In this document: piece after piece, positions 46,843 to 57,553 of the stretch
How the letters are laid out: every line of letters begins with the position of its first letter
Numbering within the stretch: position 1 is the stretch's first letter
Source: Sparassis latifolia
Taxonomy: Eukaryota > Basidiomycota > Agaricomycetes > Polyporales > Sparassidaceae
Length of the DNA: 64,000 bases
Assembly (NCBI GenBank): GCA_018466975.1
Contig: CM031554.1
Coordinates: 186,001 to 250,000 of the forward strand
Reading direction: 5' to 3'
Position numbers and translations under genes: made by a program
The notes under the pieces: model-generated
The model's input: only the letters and a program-made list of their open reading frames with translations
Database searches by the model: none
Told to the model about the DNA's origin: nothing

Positions 46843-47439
46843 GAGGATCAGTTTGGACAGTAGTGGGGGGATGGTGGTGGTGGTGGTGGTATGCTCCGAA
46901 CGTGAGATGGGGAAAGACTCGGAGACACCGCAATATATATAGGCATACCCCTCATGGGTCTCACGTGCCACGAAATTTATAATCTGACAGATCCAAAACA
47001 ATAGACGCATTTCCATGAATTTCGCATCACGTACTCTGGGGTAAGAGAGGGTTCCCCATAGTACGCGAAGCGAAATTCGTGGAAATGCGTCTACTGTTTC
47101 CTCGAAAGGTAGCTCCAGACTTATGGCGGCTTCAGACTTATGGTATAGTTATGTCCACTTCAAATGAATTTATTTTCAGCAAGGATTATAGAAAACTTAT
47201 TTAATCTATCTTTAAATGTCCACATCGCCGAGCGGCACTTTGCGCACGCATGTACCTCGCCTTGCCCATCTTCTCGTCGTGAGTCACGCAGATGGCCTGG
47301 CAGAATGAATCGACGAGGTCCTTCGTGGTCTATACTTATCCTGTCGAGTCTCACACGCGACCTTCGCAGCCTTCGCGGGTGCCCGCCTAACGGAAGGACT
47401 AGAGATAATTCTCCGTCCACAAACGGAGCGCAAGATACA

Positions 47440-47919
47440 TTAATATTGAGCGAGGTACACGACACGAACAGCGAAACCAACGCCCCCCGCAAGCAGCTCA
47501 GGCACCTGGGAATAGTGAATACAGGTGTCATCAATAGGATTTTGATCCACGTACGCACCGTAAGGGGGAGGGGGAGGGGTGCTCAATGATCCTCGCTCAG
47601 CGCGGACCAGCGCAGCCAGGTCGGCTGTAGCCTCTGCAAACTCTCGAACATGAACTGCACGTCGTCCTGACTGTTCGACTCGGAGCTCCATGGTCTTCAC
47701 CTCCTTCTCTAAGATAAGGATCAGCTGCATTAATTTTTGTTGTTCACGCTTCAGGTCCTCGATCTCCTCCAGTAAGGACATGCGCGTGTCTGACGAAGGC
47801 GGACGGGATGTGCTCGCCACGTCCGTCTCGGTACTAGATTTTGGACATTGGACCGGGGACACGGAGACCTGTAGGCGAGTAACATCAGCAACTGAAATGT
47901 GGACAGCGAACTTCCGCAT
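47440..47919 (-). CDS. Coiled-coil protein of the repeat family (copy C)
   Basis: Either MRKFAVHISVADVTRLQ is the start or, with one intron removed, an upstream MSDK exon joins at VSVSPVQCPKSS. The body has SLLEEIEDLKREQQKLMQLI and LEKEVKTMELRVEQSG, a clear heptad coiled coil, then FAEATADLAALVRAERG and a PPPPPYGAYVDQNP stretch. The last codons may be intron, since a GT donor follows HYSQ. A TATATAA box lies near 48039-48046 in the upstream direction. Function unknown. Confidence 0.5.
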   Translation of the reverse strand: MRKFAVHISVADVTRLQVSVSPVQCPKSSTETDVASTSRPPSSDTRMSLLEEIEDLKREQQKLMQLILILEKEVKTMELRVEQSGRRAVHVREFAEATADLAALVRAERGSLSTPPPPPYGAYVDQNPIDDTCIHYSQVPELLAGGVGFAVRVVYLAQY

Positions 47920-48448
47920 CCACCTTGTCTGACATATTTGCGGCCGACTTTTCGAAATTCTGAGAGAGTAGCATGGACAGCGAAATCCGGGACGGATGGC
48001 GATGGGTTCGCGTTATCAGCCTGGCAGCAGCAGGCAGGATATATAAAGGCAACATACCTGAGATTAGAAGCGTCGTGCCGGATGGTTCCACGAATACCTG
48101 TCGCGGAAGTCAACGAGAAGCACGGCGTCAGCACGGAATTCATGTAAGCGATGTGCATAGAGCACTCACATGGTACGCTCAGGTGGTTGATCCTCATAAT
48201 TTCCGACCATTCCATGAATACGCGCCAGGTATTGTAGAAAGCGGAGACGTCGAGACCTTGACGAAGGACCGGTATTTGCGAGTGATTGTTATGTAGCATC
48301 TGTAATATCTGTATAGCCAGAGTGAGCCGTGAACGATGCGTCCATGGGCAACAACGTACGGTTCTGGGCTTTCAAGCAGAGCCAATATTGGCCTGTGGGT
48401 TGTTCTAGCAGCTCAGGCGCCAATTAATGGTGCATTTTCGCGGTTCTT

Positions 48449-48802
48449 ATGTTTATGTTTGGTACAAACCCGATATGGCACTCAATCATCAGAGATGTGG
48501 CTCGGATGGCTATGATACAGGTTCTAATACAATGTATACTATCGGCCCCTAATTCAAACAGGCGCAGCGGTGCGCACGAGAACGGCTCAGCGAAGAAGAG
48601 GGCACCTGCGCAGAAGAGGGCATTACAAGGAAGCCCTCAGGGCATCAAAGTGGGCGAGGAAAAGGGCAGCGATGATGGCACTGGAGCGGAAGAGGGCAAT
48701 GGTGTCGACAATGACAACGGCGAGGAGGGCATGGGCGAGGAGGAGGAGGCAGACACGGCGATGGAAGAACTGGCCGATATCGCAGGGATGATGGAAATTT
48801 GA
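48449..48802 (+). CDS. Conserved 117-aa ORF of the repeat family (copy C)
   Basis: Third intact copy of the frame also seen at 29551-29904 and 34759-35112; differences such as GSAKKRAPAQ and GIKVGEEKG are substitutions only. In this copy the genes on both sides carry frameshifts, yet this frame stays open. Confidence 0.4.
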   Translation: MFMFGTNPIWHSIIRDVARMAMIQVLIQCILSAPNSNRRSGAHENGSAKKRAPAQKRALQGSPQGIKVGEEKGSDDGTGAEEGNGVDNDNGEEGMGEEEEADTAMEELADIAGMMEI

Positions 48803-49704
48803 AGGCAAGGAAGAAGGCACCCAAATTCTGGACAGCGGCCAGATGGCGCACGCAGTCTATTTGTGCGAGACAAACAGAGGCTGAGAAGCGGCTCATGACA
48901 AGCGGCTCGTGACAAGTGGCCCGTGATGTGTGGCTGCCTTATTTGCGCGGGACAAAGTGACGGGATGCGTCAAAACTCCGCTGGAGGTGGAATGGGCGTT
49001 TCTTTCCTCTTGTTCTCGTTCCACCACCATCTCTCGGCTGTAGCGCTTGTCATTCGCTATGTGGCCTGGAGCCTTTAGTAACGTTGTAGTGTAGTTCGCT
49101 CCCTTTTGTAGTTTCGTTGTTATTTATTCTTGTGGGGTCCTCGTTATCTTTAGCTATAGTATAGGTAGCCAAGCTGCCGGACGGTTTGTTTCATCACCCT
49201 TTTGCGCCGGTTGCATACCAGAGTGGGATACAATCGAATTGCAGCCGATTTGGTTATTGATTACCTTACGCGTAAAAATTTCTGAAGACCCTTGACATTA
49301 ACGCACCCGTGCGGTTACAGCCAGATCGCGCCAGGTTGATTGTACACGCTGAGGTTGATAGGCTGACAGGCTGACAATAATGTATGTGCACGATATGGAT
49401 GAAGGGCAGTGTAGCTATACTGACATGTTTCTCAATGTATAGGAGAATGCGGTGCTTGTGCATGCTCACGCACAACTGCAGGAGCAGCCGCTACATCGGA
49501 AATCTTCTCGGTGACACCTCATCACCAGCAGTGTGACGTTGAAGGACATTGCACATGTTACTCGGAAGTAATTGTACATGTGGGCTGATTGGTGATGAAC
49601 GCCTCGTGGTCGAAGCCTCGTGTACTCCAAGCGACGTCTCATAAGATACGATTGCTCAAATCTAACGGACACTATTCTGACCTCTCGGTACCACTGACGC
49701 TGCC

Positions 49705-52050
49705 ATGTCTTCAAAGCGTGCGCGGAAAGCGGTAAGTACTGCAGTCGGTTCTTACATTTTCAATCCTCATGCATGGAATGCCAAGAACCCATACTTGGAT
49801 ATCGAGGCTATCGTCGACAACGACGAGGAGGAGGAGGAGGAGGAAGAAGAAGAAGAGGAGGAGGAACTGGGTAAGTGTCTCAGCTGCGTTATTGGATATA
49901 TCTTACAGCTTGTTTCCAGCCGAGTTGCTTGCCGACGTCAAATGCACTCAACAAGCTCGGGCGCGTCTTGATAATGCATGTGTCGGCGACGATGCTGCTG
50001 ACGCAGAAGCCATGGCCCGGTCTATTACGGAGAGAGACATGGCGGCTAGACGTGCACAGCGGGCCTCGCAGTCGGGTGGTGCAGTCATCTCTCTTGCCCC
50101 CAATGAAATCCACCTTCAAGCCACGGAAAATGGTTTCCTCTCTCCTTGGGTGTGCATCTCGCGTGGTACATATAAGCATGATGTGGCCTTCGTGGAGTCG
50201 CGAGAGGACTCTCTCCTCCGCATCTGGGTGGTTCCGCGCTTGCCTACTACAAAAAAGCGGCAGCACGGAAGAACTTCTCAGCAACCGATGCCGCCAGCAT
50301 TACTGAAGGAGTTGTTCAGAGAGGCTGTGACAGAAAGCGAAGGTGATCAGCTGATACATATTCTCAAGGGCAAGAAGTTCAAAGCGGCCTCCTGCAGCTC
50401 GAACTCACTTTGGACCGGGTGACTTTCGGCGTCCACGCGACTCGAAGCAGACGTATTCGTCTTTAATGCGGCGAAATTCGTGCCAAAGACAGCGATAGCA
50501 AAGCTCATTCTATTCTGTGTTGACTTCGAACCGGCTGCAGGCACGTGTATGATCGTTATACAGGGCGAGCAATGCGGCCTCATCGGTGTCGTGCATTCAG
50601 TCATTAATGGACAGGCTACGCTAACCAATCTCTACCACAAGAAGTTGGATGACAAACTTTCGTCGCTCGTGCTACCTGTAACTCAGTTACACCCCCTTTG
50701 GGCAGTTGGCGATGCGGTCAAAGTTAAGACGGGCCTCCATGCGGACTTGGAAGGGCAAGTGATTGCCGTGGATGATTTCGATGTCATGATTGTTCACGTG
50801 AACAAAGTCGAGGTACGTTGTGCACTTCTCATGCAATTGCAATCCTTAATAGCGGAACTTTCCTCAGCATGTATGTTCTACGTACGATGATGCTTCCAAG
50901 TACTGAACTTTTCTCAGTGAACTAGAAACCCAATAATGGGAGTCTTTCATACTTCTTCTGTGTTGGAAACCTCTGAGGTATGTCCCACCACCTGCGGTGT
51001 TATCGATGCTCAAAACTCGATGTAGCATCATGTGTTACCCTGGGATCTCTTACTCACAGAGTCCGAGGCGGAATGGACCTCGATACAGCTGTCGGTGACA
51101 GTATCAAGGCCGGGAGAGCAGCGCCCCTCACGCTCTGAGACGCAAATGGAGGAAGAGGTGGAGATGGAGCTTGCCCTCAAGCATCCTGACCGATGGAATC
51201 CCGACATCGGGCGAGCGGTGCGTGTCATCAAAGGCCCTTTGAAGGGATTTGTGGGCACATTGCGAAACGTCACGTACCACGGCGATTACGAGGTTGAGCT
51301 TGAAGCCAAGCTTTTAACCTCGAGGGGCGTCCTCTTGTTCCGAAAGCCCGAGATCGCATTCCGGTCAGAAGAAAGGTAAGATTCATTACTTGTAGTTCTG
51401 GTCATATCTAACTGCCTCATTGCAGGGGCAACATCGACACGGCGGAGCGTGGTCCGCTCCTGAGCGCCTCGGACCCCATTGGGCCACGAATTAGAACCCG
51501 CACACGACACAGATTCGGCATGGGCGTATTCGGTGGAACTTGATGGTGCGTAACCGCGCTGCCACTACCGAGCGTCCGCTGAATCCACATTAGGACCCGA
51601 TGGATCGATGTCTTCAGTCGAACCTAATGGTGCGTAGCCTCATTATCAACACAAAATGTCCGCTGAATTCACATCAGGACCCAATGGATGGATGCTGGAT
51701 GCGGCTGTGGCACCTGCGTTCCATACTTATCGCTTCAAGTTCATGTGCACAGCCGGTCAACTCCGAGACAAGCTGATGACCACGGTGAAGGAGCCTCCCA
51801 GTGGGCGGCAAGGTGCGATCACGAATACCGGACGCGAAAGCTGGAATATGCCAATGTCTCTCTCCAAGACCTCGCCATATTGCGACCAGGCCCTGGCGAT
51901 TATGCGATCGTGTGTAAGCGTGGCCCCAACTTCGGAGCGTACGGCAAAACGATGCGGGGTGTGGCAGACCCGCTTGTTCTAGTACTGGAAGAAGGCGGCA
52001 GGACGCTTAGGGTGGATAGGGATGACTTGGCCCAGCTTGTGTGCAAATAA
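49705..52050 (+). pseudogene. KOW-motif protein gene, copy C, frameshifted
   Basis: Nearly identical to the copy at 26295-28648, but with small indels. At about 50384 one G of a GGCGG run is missing, so the frame after HILKGKKFK is lost; a compensating base is gained near 50445. In the last exon near 51790-51815 further indels break the frame around the fourth KOW unit. The front part (MSSKRARKA, the glutamate run, WVCISRGTYKHDVAFVE) and the third KOW unit (IGRAVRVIKGPLKGFVGTL) remain open. Compared with A this copy looks inactive. Confidence 0.75.
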
Positions 52051-53664
52051 GTGGTTTCCTCGTAATTTTACGTGCTGTTCCTGTCCCTTGCCCCTCGTCG
52101 TTGCATCCTGCGCTGTTTGTCGATGTCCTGTCATTTGCCGCTTTCTCATTATATACAGTTAATGTACTTCCTTTGATTGAACTTGTGCTTGTGCTTGTGC
52201 GATCTCCCACGACCAGTTGAAAAGCCGCTGAGCGGTACACTTGGCAATCCAATGACCACTAAGCGGCCATCGAGTGTGCCACTCGTCAAGCCGCTTAGCG
52301 GCGCTATGGGTGTCCGACCTCCTTACAGTTTGAATATTAGGTCGAGGGTGTGAGGCCCTGACATCTCACCTCATATATAGACTCTAATGTCAAATGTCAA
52401 ATGATCATACATTGTAACTTTGTGTCGCCCTTATACTAGTTCGATATTTAATCTGTTGTCTGCCCTGAAAGGCATAATGTCGATCAGAATTTCTTCCCGC
52501 CGAACATGCCAAACGAGACCTAAAATTTTCGGATGAATGTTATATGATAACATAGCCATTTGCGAACATTGTATATGTCGCAATATCACACATTATCAAT
52601 GTGTGATTTGGGTATCGCATGCCCAGACATCAGGCCTTACATTGTAAACATATTTTCGACCATCGGAGCTACATACGGGCCGTCATACATGTACAATGTT
52701 AGGCCGGATGTTCCCACAATGTAAGGAACTTAGATATTAGTCCCCGTCTCCGGTGAGTAGACTAGGTACGAAATAAACTCACGGGATCATAAGCTAGTAG
52801 GAAACATTTCCACGGTGGAAAGGAGTGGAGAGCCGCTGTACGAGAGACGAACAGCGCGTGACATCGCGTCGTGAAATGACGGTGAGTGGGAGTCGGAAAG
52901 CCGCCGTCGCAACCGACCACTCAGGCGGCGGCGCGCGCGTTCGCGCCCATGTTCGCGCTGCTGCTCGCAGAGGGCACCGACATGACCTGCATCGATGCCC
53001 AGCTGTGCGCGATCTCCGGGCTGTTCTTCAGGAGAAACCTCCAATGCTTCGTGATGTCAGCATCCTTCGAGTGCGTGTACCACACGCCACGCTTGTGGTA
53101 TCGGAATGCACCATTCGCATCCGCTTGTTCAAGATTCCCATTGAAATACGAGCGAGCGGCGGCGACATCGCAAGCACTCCGATCCGCCCGTCTTGCCTTG
53201 AGCTTGTCGAGGATTTGCTGATAGCACAGCCGCTCTCCATTCTCGTTGCTGTAGACCTCCCAGAATGCGTCGTCGGAGCCGAGCTCGTCACGCTCCTCGA
53301 CAATAAACTTCCAAAAGGGGTCAGTGGAGGGAGAGGGATAAGTGGGAATGCAACATACCTTCCAGTTCCCCCATTCCATCCTCACTTGGCCCTATGCCTT
53401 CTCCTTGCCAGGCACACTGCTCTTCTTCTTGTAGAAGAGGTCCCAGTACTTGATGGGGATACCGCGTCCGGTGTTGATGGGAATTCGGAGCACGGTGGAG
53501 GAGTGCCACTCTTGGAAGAGCCTCGGAATGTCATCGGAGAAGTGGATACTGGGTGGATACGGCACTTGAGTCTTTTCGAACGCGAAGTCTTCGCCACCAA
53601 GATTGACAACCTTGCGATTCTGAGGAAGTGCGGCCTGAGGAGTCGCGGAGGGAGCCGGCAGAGG

Positions 53665-53710
53665 AGTAAGATTGGAGGCATAAAGGGGCGCAGAACTTGG
53701 ATTCCGTGGA
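53665..53710. repeat. 46-bp direct repeat, left copy
   Basis: Identical to 54351-54396. Both copies encode, on the minus strand, the NPSSAPLYASNLT segment of the SAP-like gene. The 62-bp TATA-containing repeat (53710-53771) starts at its edge. A duplication this long is not a normal target-site duplication; a tandem duplication with later insertion or unequal exchange fits better. Confidence 0.9.
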
Positions 53711-53771
53711 TGATGATGAAATCTGTGTATTTATACTGCAAGTAGGTGAGCAAGTGCACCGAGGAACAGTC
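53710..53771 (-). repeat. 62-bp dispersed repeat with TATA box (copy 2)
   Basis: Inverted near-identical copy of 12381-12442. Read on the minus strand it places a TATAAATACA box just upstream of the duplicated NPSSAPLY exon, so it could act as a promoter for the downstream part of the broken gene. Confidence 0.7.
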
Positions 53772-54350
53772 ACAAACATATACGAAAATACTCACTGGTA
53801 AGGGTTCTGTCTAGGAAGGATGTGGTCTGTGCTGCCATAAAGCAGCGGTGTCTTATGAGTACTGCGTTGGTCGGTGGTGGGGAGGTTGTAATGTCAAAGG
53901 GATGTGTCCATGTGAGTAATCTAGATGTAGTCATAAGAGGATAGCATAGTGGGAAGTATATGTATAGCAATAAAAAAGAAAACGAAAGAACGCCTTGTCA
54001 TCGTACTCTGCTCATCTTGAATCCTGCTACCCTGCAAGTTCGTGCATGCATTCGTTGTGCTTTGTTTGCCATACGGCTTGCCCGTCGTTTGAGGCAGTTC
54101 ATACTCTGTCAGACGGGACGTGGACGCCGTCCATTTTCCGAGCTGCAGCGGGTCGTGGGGCACTAGTCTTGCTGTTCGTCGTTCTGTGGCTGTGCGAGAA
54201 AATCACCAGTCTTTGTGAAAGCACCAGTGCAGGAAATAAACTTAGCTAATGCCTTGATGCCGTTTGCGGTGCCAAGAATATCTGTGACGCGCATGTTCGG
54301 GAAGGGTTTTGACAGCAGATGTCGGTGTGCATGGTAATGCGCACAATCGA

Positions 54351-54396
54351 AGTAAGATTGGAGGCATAAAGGGGCGCAGAACTTGGATTCCGTGGA
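54351..54396. repeat. 46-bp direct repeat, right copy
   Basis: Identical to 53665-53710, beginning AGTAAGATTGGAGGCATAAA. It is the copy continuous with the upstream exons of the SAP-like gene. Confidence 0.9.
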
Positions 54397-55479
54397 ATTG
54401 TCGGCTGCGGAATGTTAACGACCGGTCTGGAAGGGACGAGAATGGGAGCATGGCAGACAGGAAGAGTCTGCACATGCGGCGGAGCAGGGGGGATCCTTGT
54501 ACCGATCACGTTCGCAATTTTGCCCAACATGGATCGCTCGAACCGGTGGAACTCACGCCGGACCTGTGTGATAGGAACCAGCTGCACACAATTGGCAACT
54601 TGGGTTCAGCACAGTGGTACAGTATCATGATTTCGAAGGGAGAACCTACCTGGTGCTCCTGTTCTATGCCCTCTACGCCCTCTATCTCAATGTCATCAGC
54701 ATCCTGTGGGCTCTCGTTATTTCTTGCAACAGTTGAGCCCTCCCTGGCTGACAGTGCAACTGGTCGTGCGGAATCTAGACTAGGGGTTGCGGCATGCTCT
54801 CGTTCTTGTCTTCTGCCGGTGGCAGTGTCCCCAAGCACAGCATCAGACTGCAAGATTGCGGCGTTAGTGCATCATCACGAGCCGAAAGTCTGCAACGTAC
54901 CCAAGTGTCGTTATGCGCAACAACAGAGTGCTGCAAAGGCTGAGGTATGCGTAGATCTCCACTCCTCTTACACGGATACTCCACAACAGGTTCCCTCTCT
55001 CCGAAGAGGGTCATGATCTGCTTCGAGGAGTGTTTGTTCACTCGGGAGCCTGTGTAGTCGCCCCTCTTGTGCTTCCGACTTGCCTGAAACATCCTGCGTG
55101 AAAAGATCAGTCACATAGACAGTGCTGCAGATCGAGATTCAGGACTCACCCTGCCCATTGCTCGGGATCATTGGCGAAGTCTCGGAGACGGGTTCGAAGC
55201 ACTCTTCTGTTCCCGCTCACTGGCAGCCCATACTGTGCAAGATGCTGTTTCAAAATCTTGTTGGTAGGTGTGTTACCGGTGCTGGTGGGTATTTATAGCT
55301 GCTAAATCTCTCGGAAATTTGTTGATTCCGTCATGTACTCACATAGTGACCTCGGTCAGCTGGAGTTGACGGTCTCCTTCTCGGAGAGTCTGCCCAGGCA
55401 GTGGCAGCTTCAAAATCTCGGTCTCAGGTTCTGATTTATGAGAATGAGTGGAAGAATTTTTATTAGTATGGGGAGCCAT

Positions 55480-55641
55480 ATTGTAGAGTGGTACGAGCCA
55501 TGGAACGAAACTGATCCATGTGCGTGCAGTCGATCATATGTATGGTGATCGGTCTGCGCTGTCAGAGCTGACCCACCTTGTTTGGCTACATACAACTCAT
55601 AACTATCTTACATCTGACGGCAGCAGTTAATCCCTCACCTC
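55480..55641. promoter_or_regulatory. Divergent promoter of SAP-like gene and tyrosine recombinase
   Basis: Only 162 bp separate the start codons of the two genes, which point away from each other, so their regulatory region must be shared. No clear TATA box or operator repeat was found. The spacing suggests co-expression. Confidence 0.5.
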
Positions 55642-57375
55642 ATGGATCCACAGCATCTTCAGCAGCTGCCTGGTGCTGCAGCATGCCTACTGGAGGCTCA
55701 GATGGTCTGCTTCCAAGAAGTAGTTGATGAGCAGATTGAGGAGCAAGAGTCCATGAAGCAAGCTATGGATGTTGACAATCGTCTGGATGCTGACTCTCAT
55801 TATCTGCGAGAGCCCGATCCTGTTTACAAGAAACAGAAGCTATCTGCTAGCAAGGAGAATCTTGTTGAGAATCTGAAAAAGGCTTCTGCTCATGTTATTG
55901 TGGAAAACACACAGAACGAGTACCGAAGGTGAGTCTCATGCGACTCGAAGATCAAGATCCTGGACTCATATTTCCTCTGCAGAAATTGGACACAGTTCAC
56001 TGAGTTCTGTGCTGAACTTGGGTATGTTGAGGAGCCCGAAGATGTTGACAATCTGTACCCGAACATTCCGAGTGATTTTCCAATGTGGATTGCTATCTGG
56101 ATCATGAATAAGTAAGTGAACTACACTCATCCACTGAGCATTGAAGGGACCAAGATCGTTGCCAACAATTTCAGGGCAGACGAGTTGGATGTGCGCACTG
56201 AAAAACTGAAGGACCCGTCCGTTGCCCGTGTTACCTATGGAACTGCTCAGAAGATGCGTGCTGCCATCAGTCATAAGTTCGGACGCCATTATGGGCTGGG
56301 TACTCAGCAGTGGATTGAGAATCCACTCAAGCCGGGAGAGTACATTGGGAATCCATCGCTGTCTGTGACCGTCTCGCAGTACATGGTCAGTCTGCAATGG
56401 CGTAAGGTGTGTACTCCATGTCAACATGTACCCAGTGCTGAGACCATAGCTATACACAGATTTGTGGAGGGGAGATTGTGATGAGCGCACGTGCTATTGA
56501 CCAAGAGATGATGAGGATGCTGTGGGCCTTCAATATTGAGTTCCCACAAGAGCAGTATGCACCTGTGAGCCGAAAATGAAAGGTGGAGCAACCCGAGCAG
56601 TGGGCTGGATGGAGGGTGAGGCAAATGCTGCACCTTCTCTATGTTGTCTCCATGCTGTGTCTTCTGCAGTATGACAAGGCACTCAGGATCATGTGGAGTG
56701 ATGTACATCTTGAGACATGTGACGGCACCTCTCGTGTGCGTCTTGACCTTCCCTTTCGCAAGACAGCTCAAAATGGAGGTGAGCAGCTTACTTGTGTTCT
56801 GCACTGTTTGATGTGGTTTGATAGTAGTAATCAGGCATCGCACCCTTCTATTTGTATCCGGACACAACACGGCCCTGGATGTGTCCAGTGCAAGCATTCG
56901 CACAGTGGTGGGTGATATGTAGGGAACTAGGCATTGAGCCACAGGGTTATGTCTTCCGCAAGCGCATTGGGCAGGATGGGGTGAGTGTCAATGCAGGTGA
57001 TGCAATGGTCAGTGTTTCCATCTTCAATCATGTTGGGCAGACTTACTGGTATGGCATTTATCTTAGTCAAATGACGCCTTCCTCGAGTGCTTCCGCAACA
57101 ACCTCTGTGACATCAAGGTTGATCCTCGACCATACAGCACACATTCATTTCGCCGTGGTGGTTGCCAGTATCTTGCAATGGTGCTCCGCTGGCCGCTGCG
57201 GCACATCTGCACCTGGGGCGGATGGGCAGAAGACTTTGACAACCTGGGAACAATATTCAAATACCTCCTGTCTTGGACTGACACTCCGATGCTCGAGCGT
57301 CAAGACTATTTCAATCCAAAACGTGCGGAGAGCGATCCTTGCACAGCCTGTGGTCGCACCTGTCCGTGCGCTTAA
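55642..57375 (+). pseudogene. Crypton-type tyrosine recombinase with one in-frame TGA
   Basis: Tyrosine recombinases cut and rejoin DNA through a covalent 3'-phosphotyrosine; Crypton elements encode one. Six exons give about 480 residues. The N-terminal core-binding region has TQNEYRRNWTQFTEFCAELG, DFPMWIAIWIMNK and TYGTAQKMRAAISHKFGRHY. The catalytic domain shows the expected set: Arg in LQYDKALRIMWSDV, a beta-hairpin Lys in DLPFRKTAQNG, HxxR in STHSFRRGGCQYLA, Trp in TWGGWAEDF and Tyr in IFKYLLSW. The end DPCTACGRTCPCA is a Cys-rich tail. At 56577-56579 a TGA lies in frame between APVSRK and KVEQPEQWAGWRVRQ; the reading frame is the same on both sides and only an implausible 18-nt intron would remove it. 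Otherwise the gene looks intact, so the loss is recent or a sequence error. Confidence 0.87.
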
Positions 57376-57553
57376 CACAGTGCAGTCAAGGGTGCCAACA
57401 GACATGCAGCTGTGTTTGTGCATTCAAAAGGAAAAGAGATATTTTATTTTATTTGTTCTGGCCCAACTGGCATAACTGTACAATACGAAAGCTTTCAGCT
57501 ATAATACATAATCAATCACCATGCAGATACTAGTACAGTGGGAAGAAGAAGCA

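Larger units (their letters stand above)
46320..52756 (+). mobile_element. Repeat family copy C (longest copy)
   Basis: Left to right: a coiled-coil gene (-), a second coiled-coil gene (-), the small YSWNHLARRF gene (-, about 48083-48297, broken by a one-base deletion), the 117-aa ORF (+), a spacer and the KOW gene (+), then the palindrome-rich end (52.2-52.74 kb). The right half is the inverted partner of copy A; the left half matches copy B. The right edge is at 52756 by comparison with A; the left edge is approximate. No transposase was found. Confidence 0.75.
52921..55479 (-). pseudogene. SAP-like domain protein beside the recombinase, interrupted and nonsense-mutated
   Basis: The start MAPHTNKNSSTHSHKSEPET leads to GQTLREGDRQLQL, then after an intron TGNTPTNKILKQHLAQYGLP with RRVLRTRLRDFANDP, which fits a SAP-type DNA-binding helix pair. 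Further exons carry ASRKHKRGDYTG, an acidic segment DADDIEIEGVEGIEQEHQ, and LVPITQVRREFHRFERSMLG. The frame reaches NPSSAPLYASNLT and is there split by about 640 bp lying between two identical 46-bp segments. It resumes with NLGGEDFAFEKTQVPYPPS and IPRLFQEWHSSTVLRIP. A TAG (53392-53394) breaks the frame before MEWGNWKFIVEERDELGS and ERLCYQQILDKLKARRA. The last part with WRFLLKNSPEIAHSWASM resembles repeated Agaricomycete proteins found near transposons. Function inferred as DNA binding only. Confidence 0.7.

Noticed and set aside
53665..54396. 46-bp repeats as a target-site duplication
   Set aside because: Far longer than any known transposon target duplication, and it is part of a coding exon; a local duplication is more likely.
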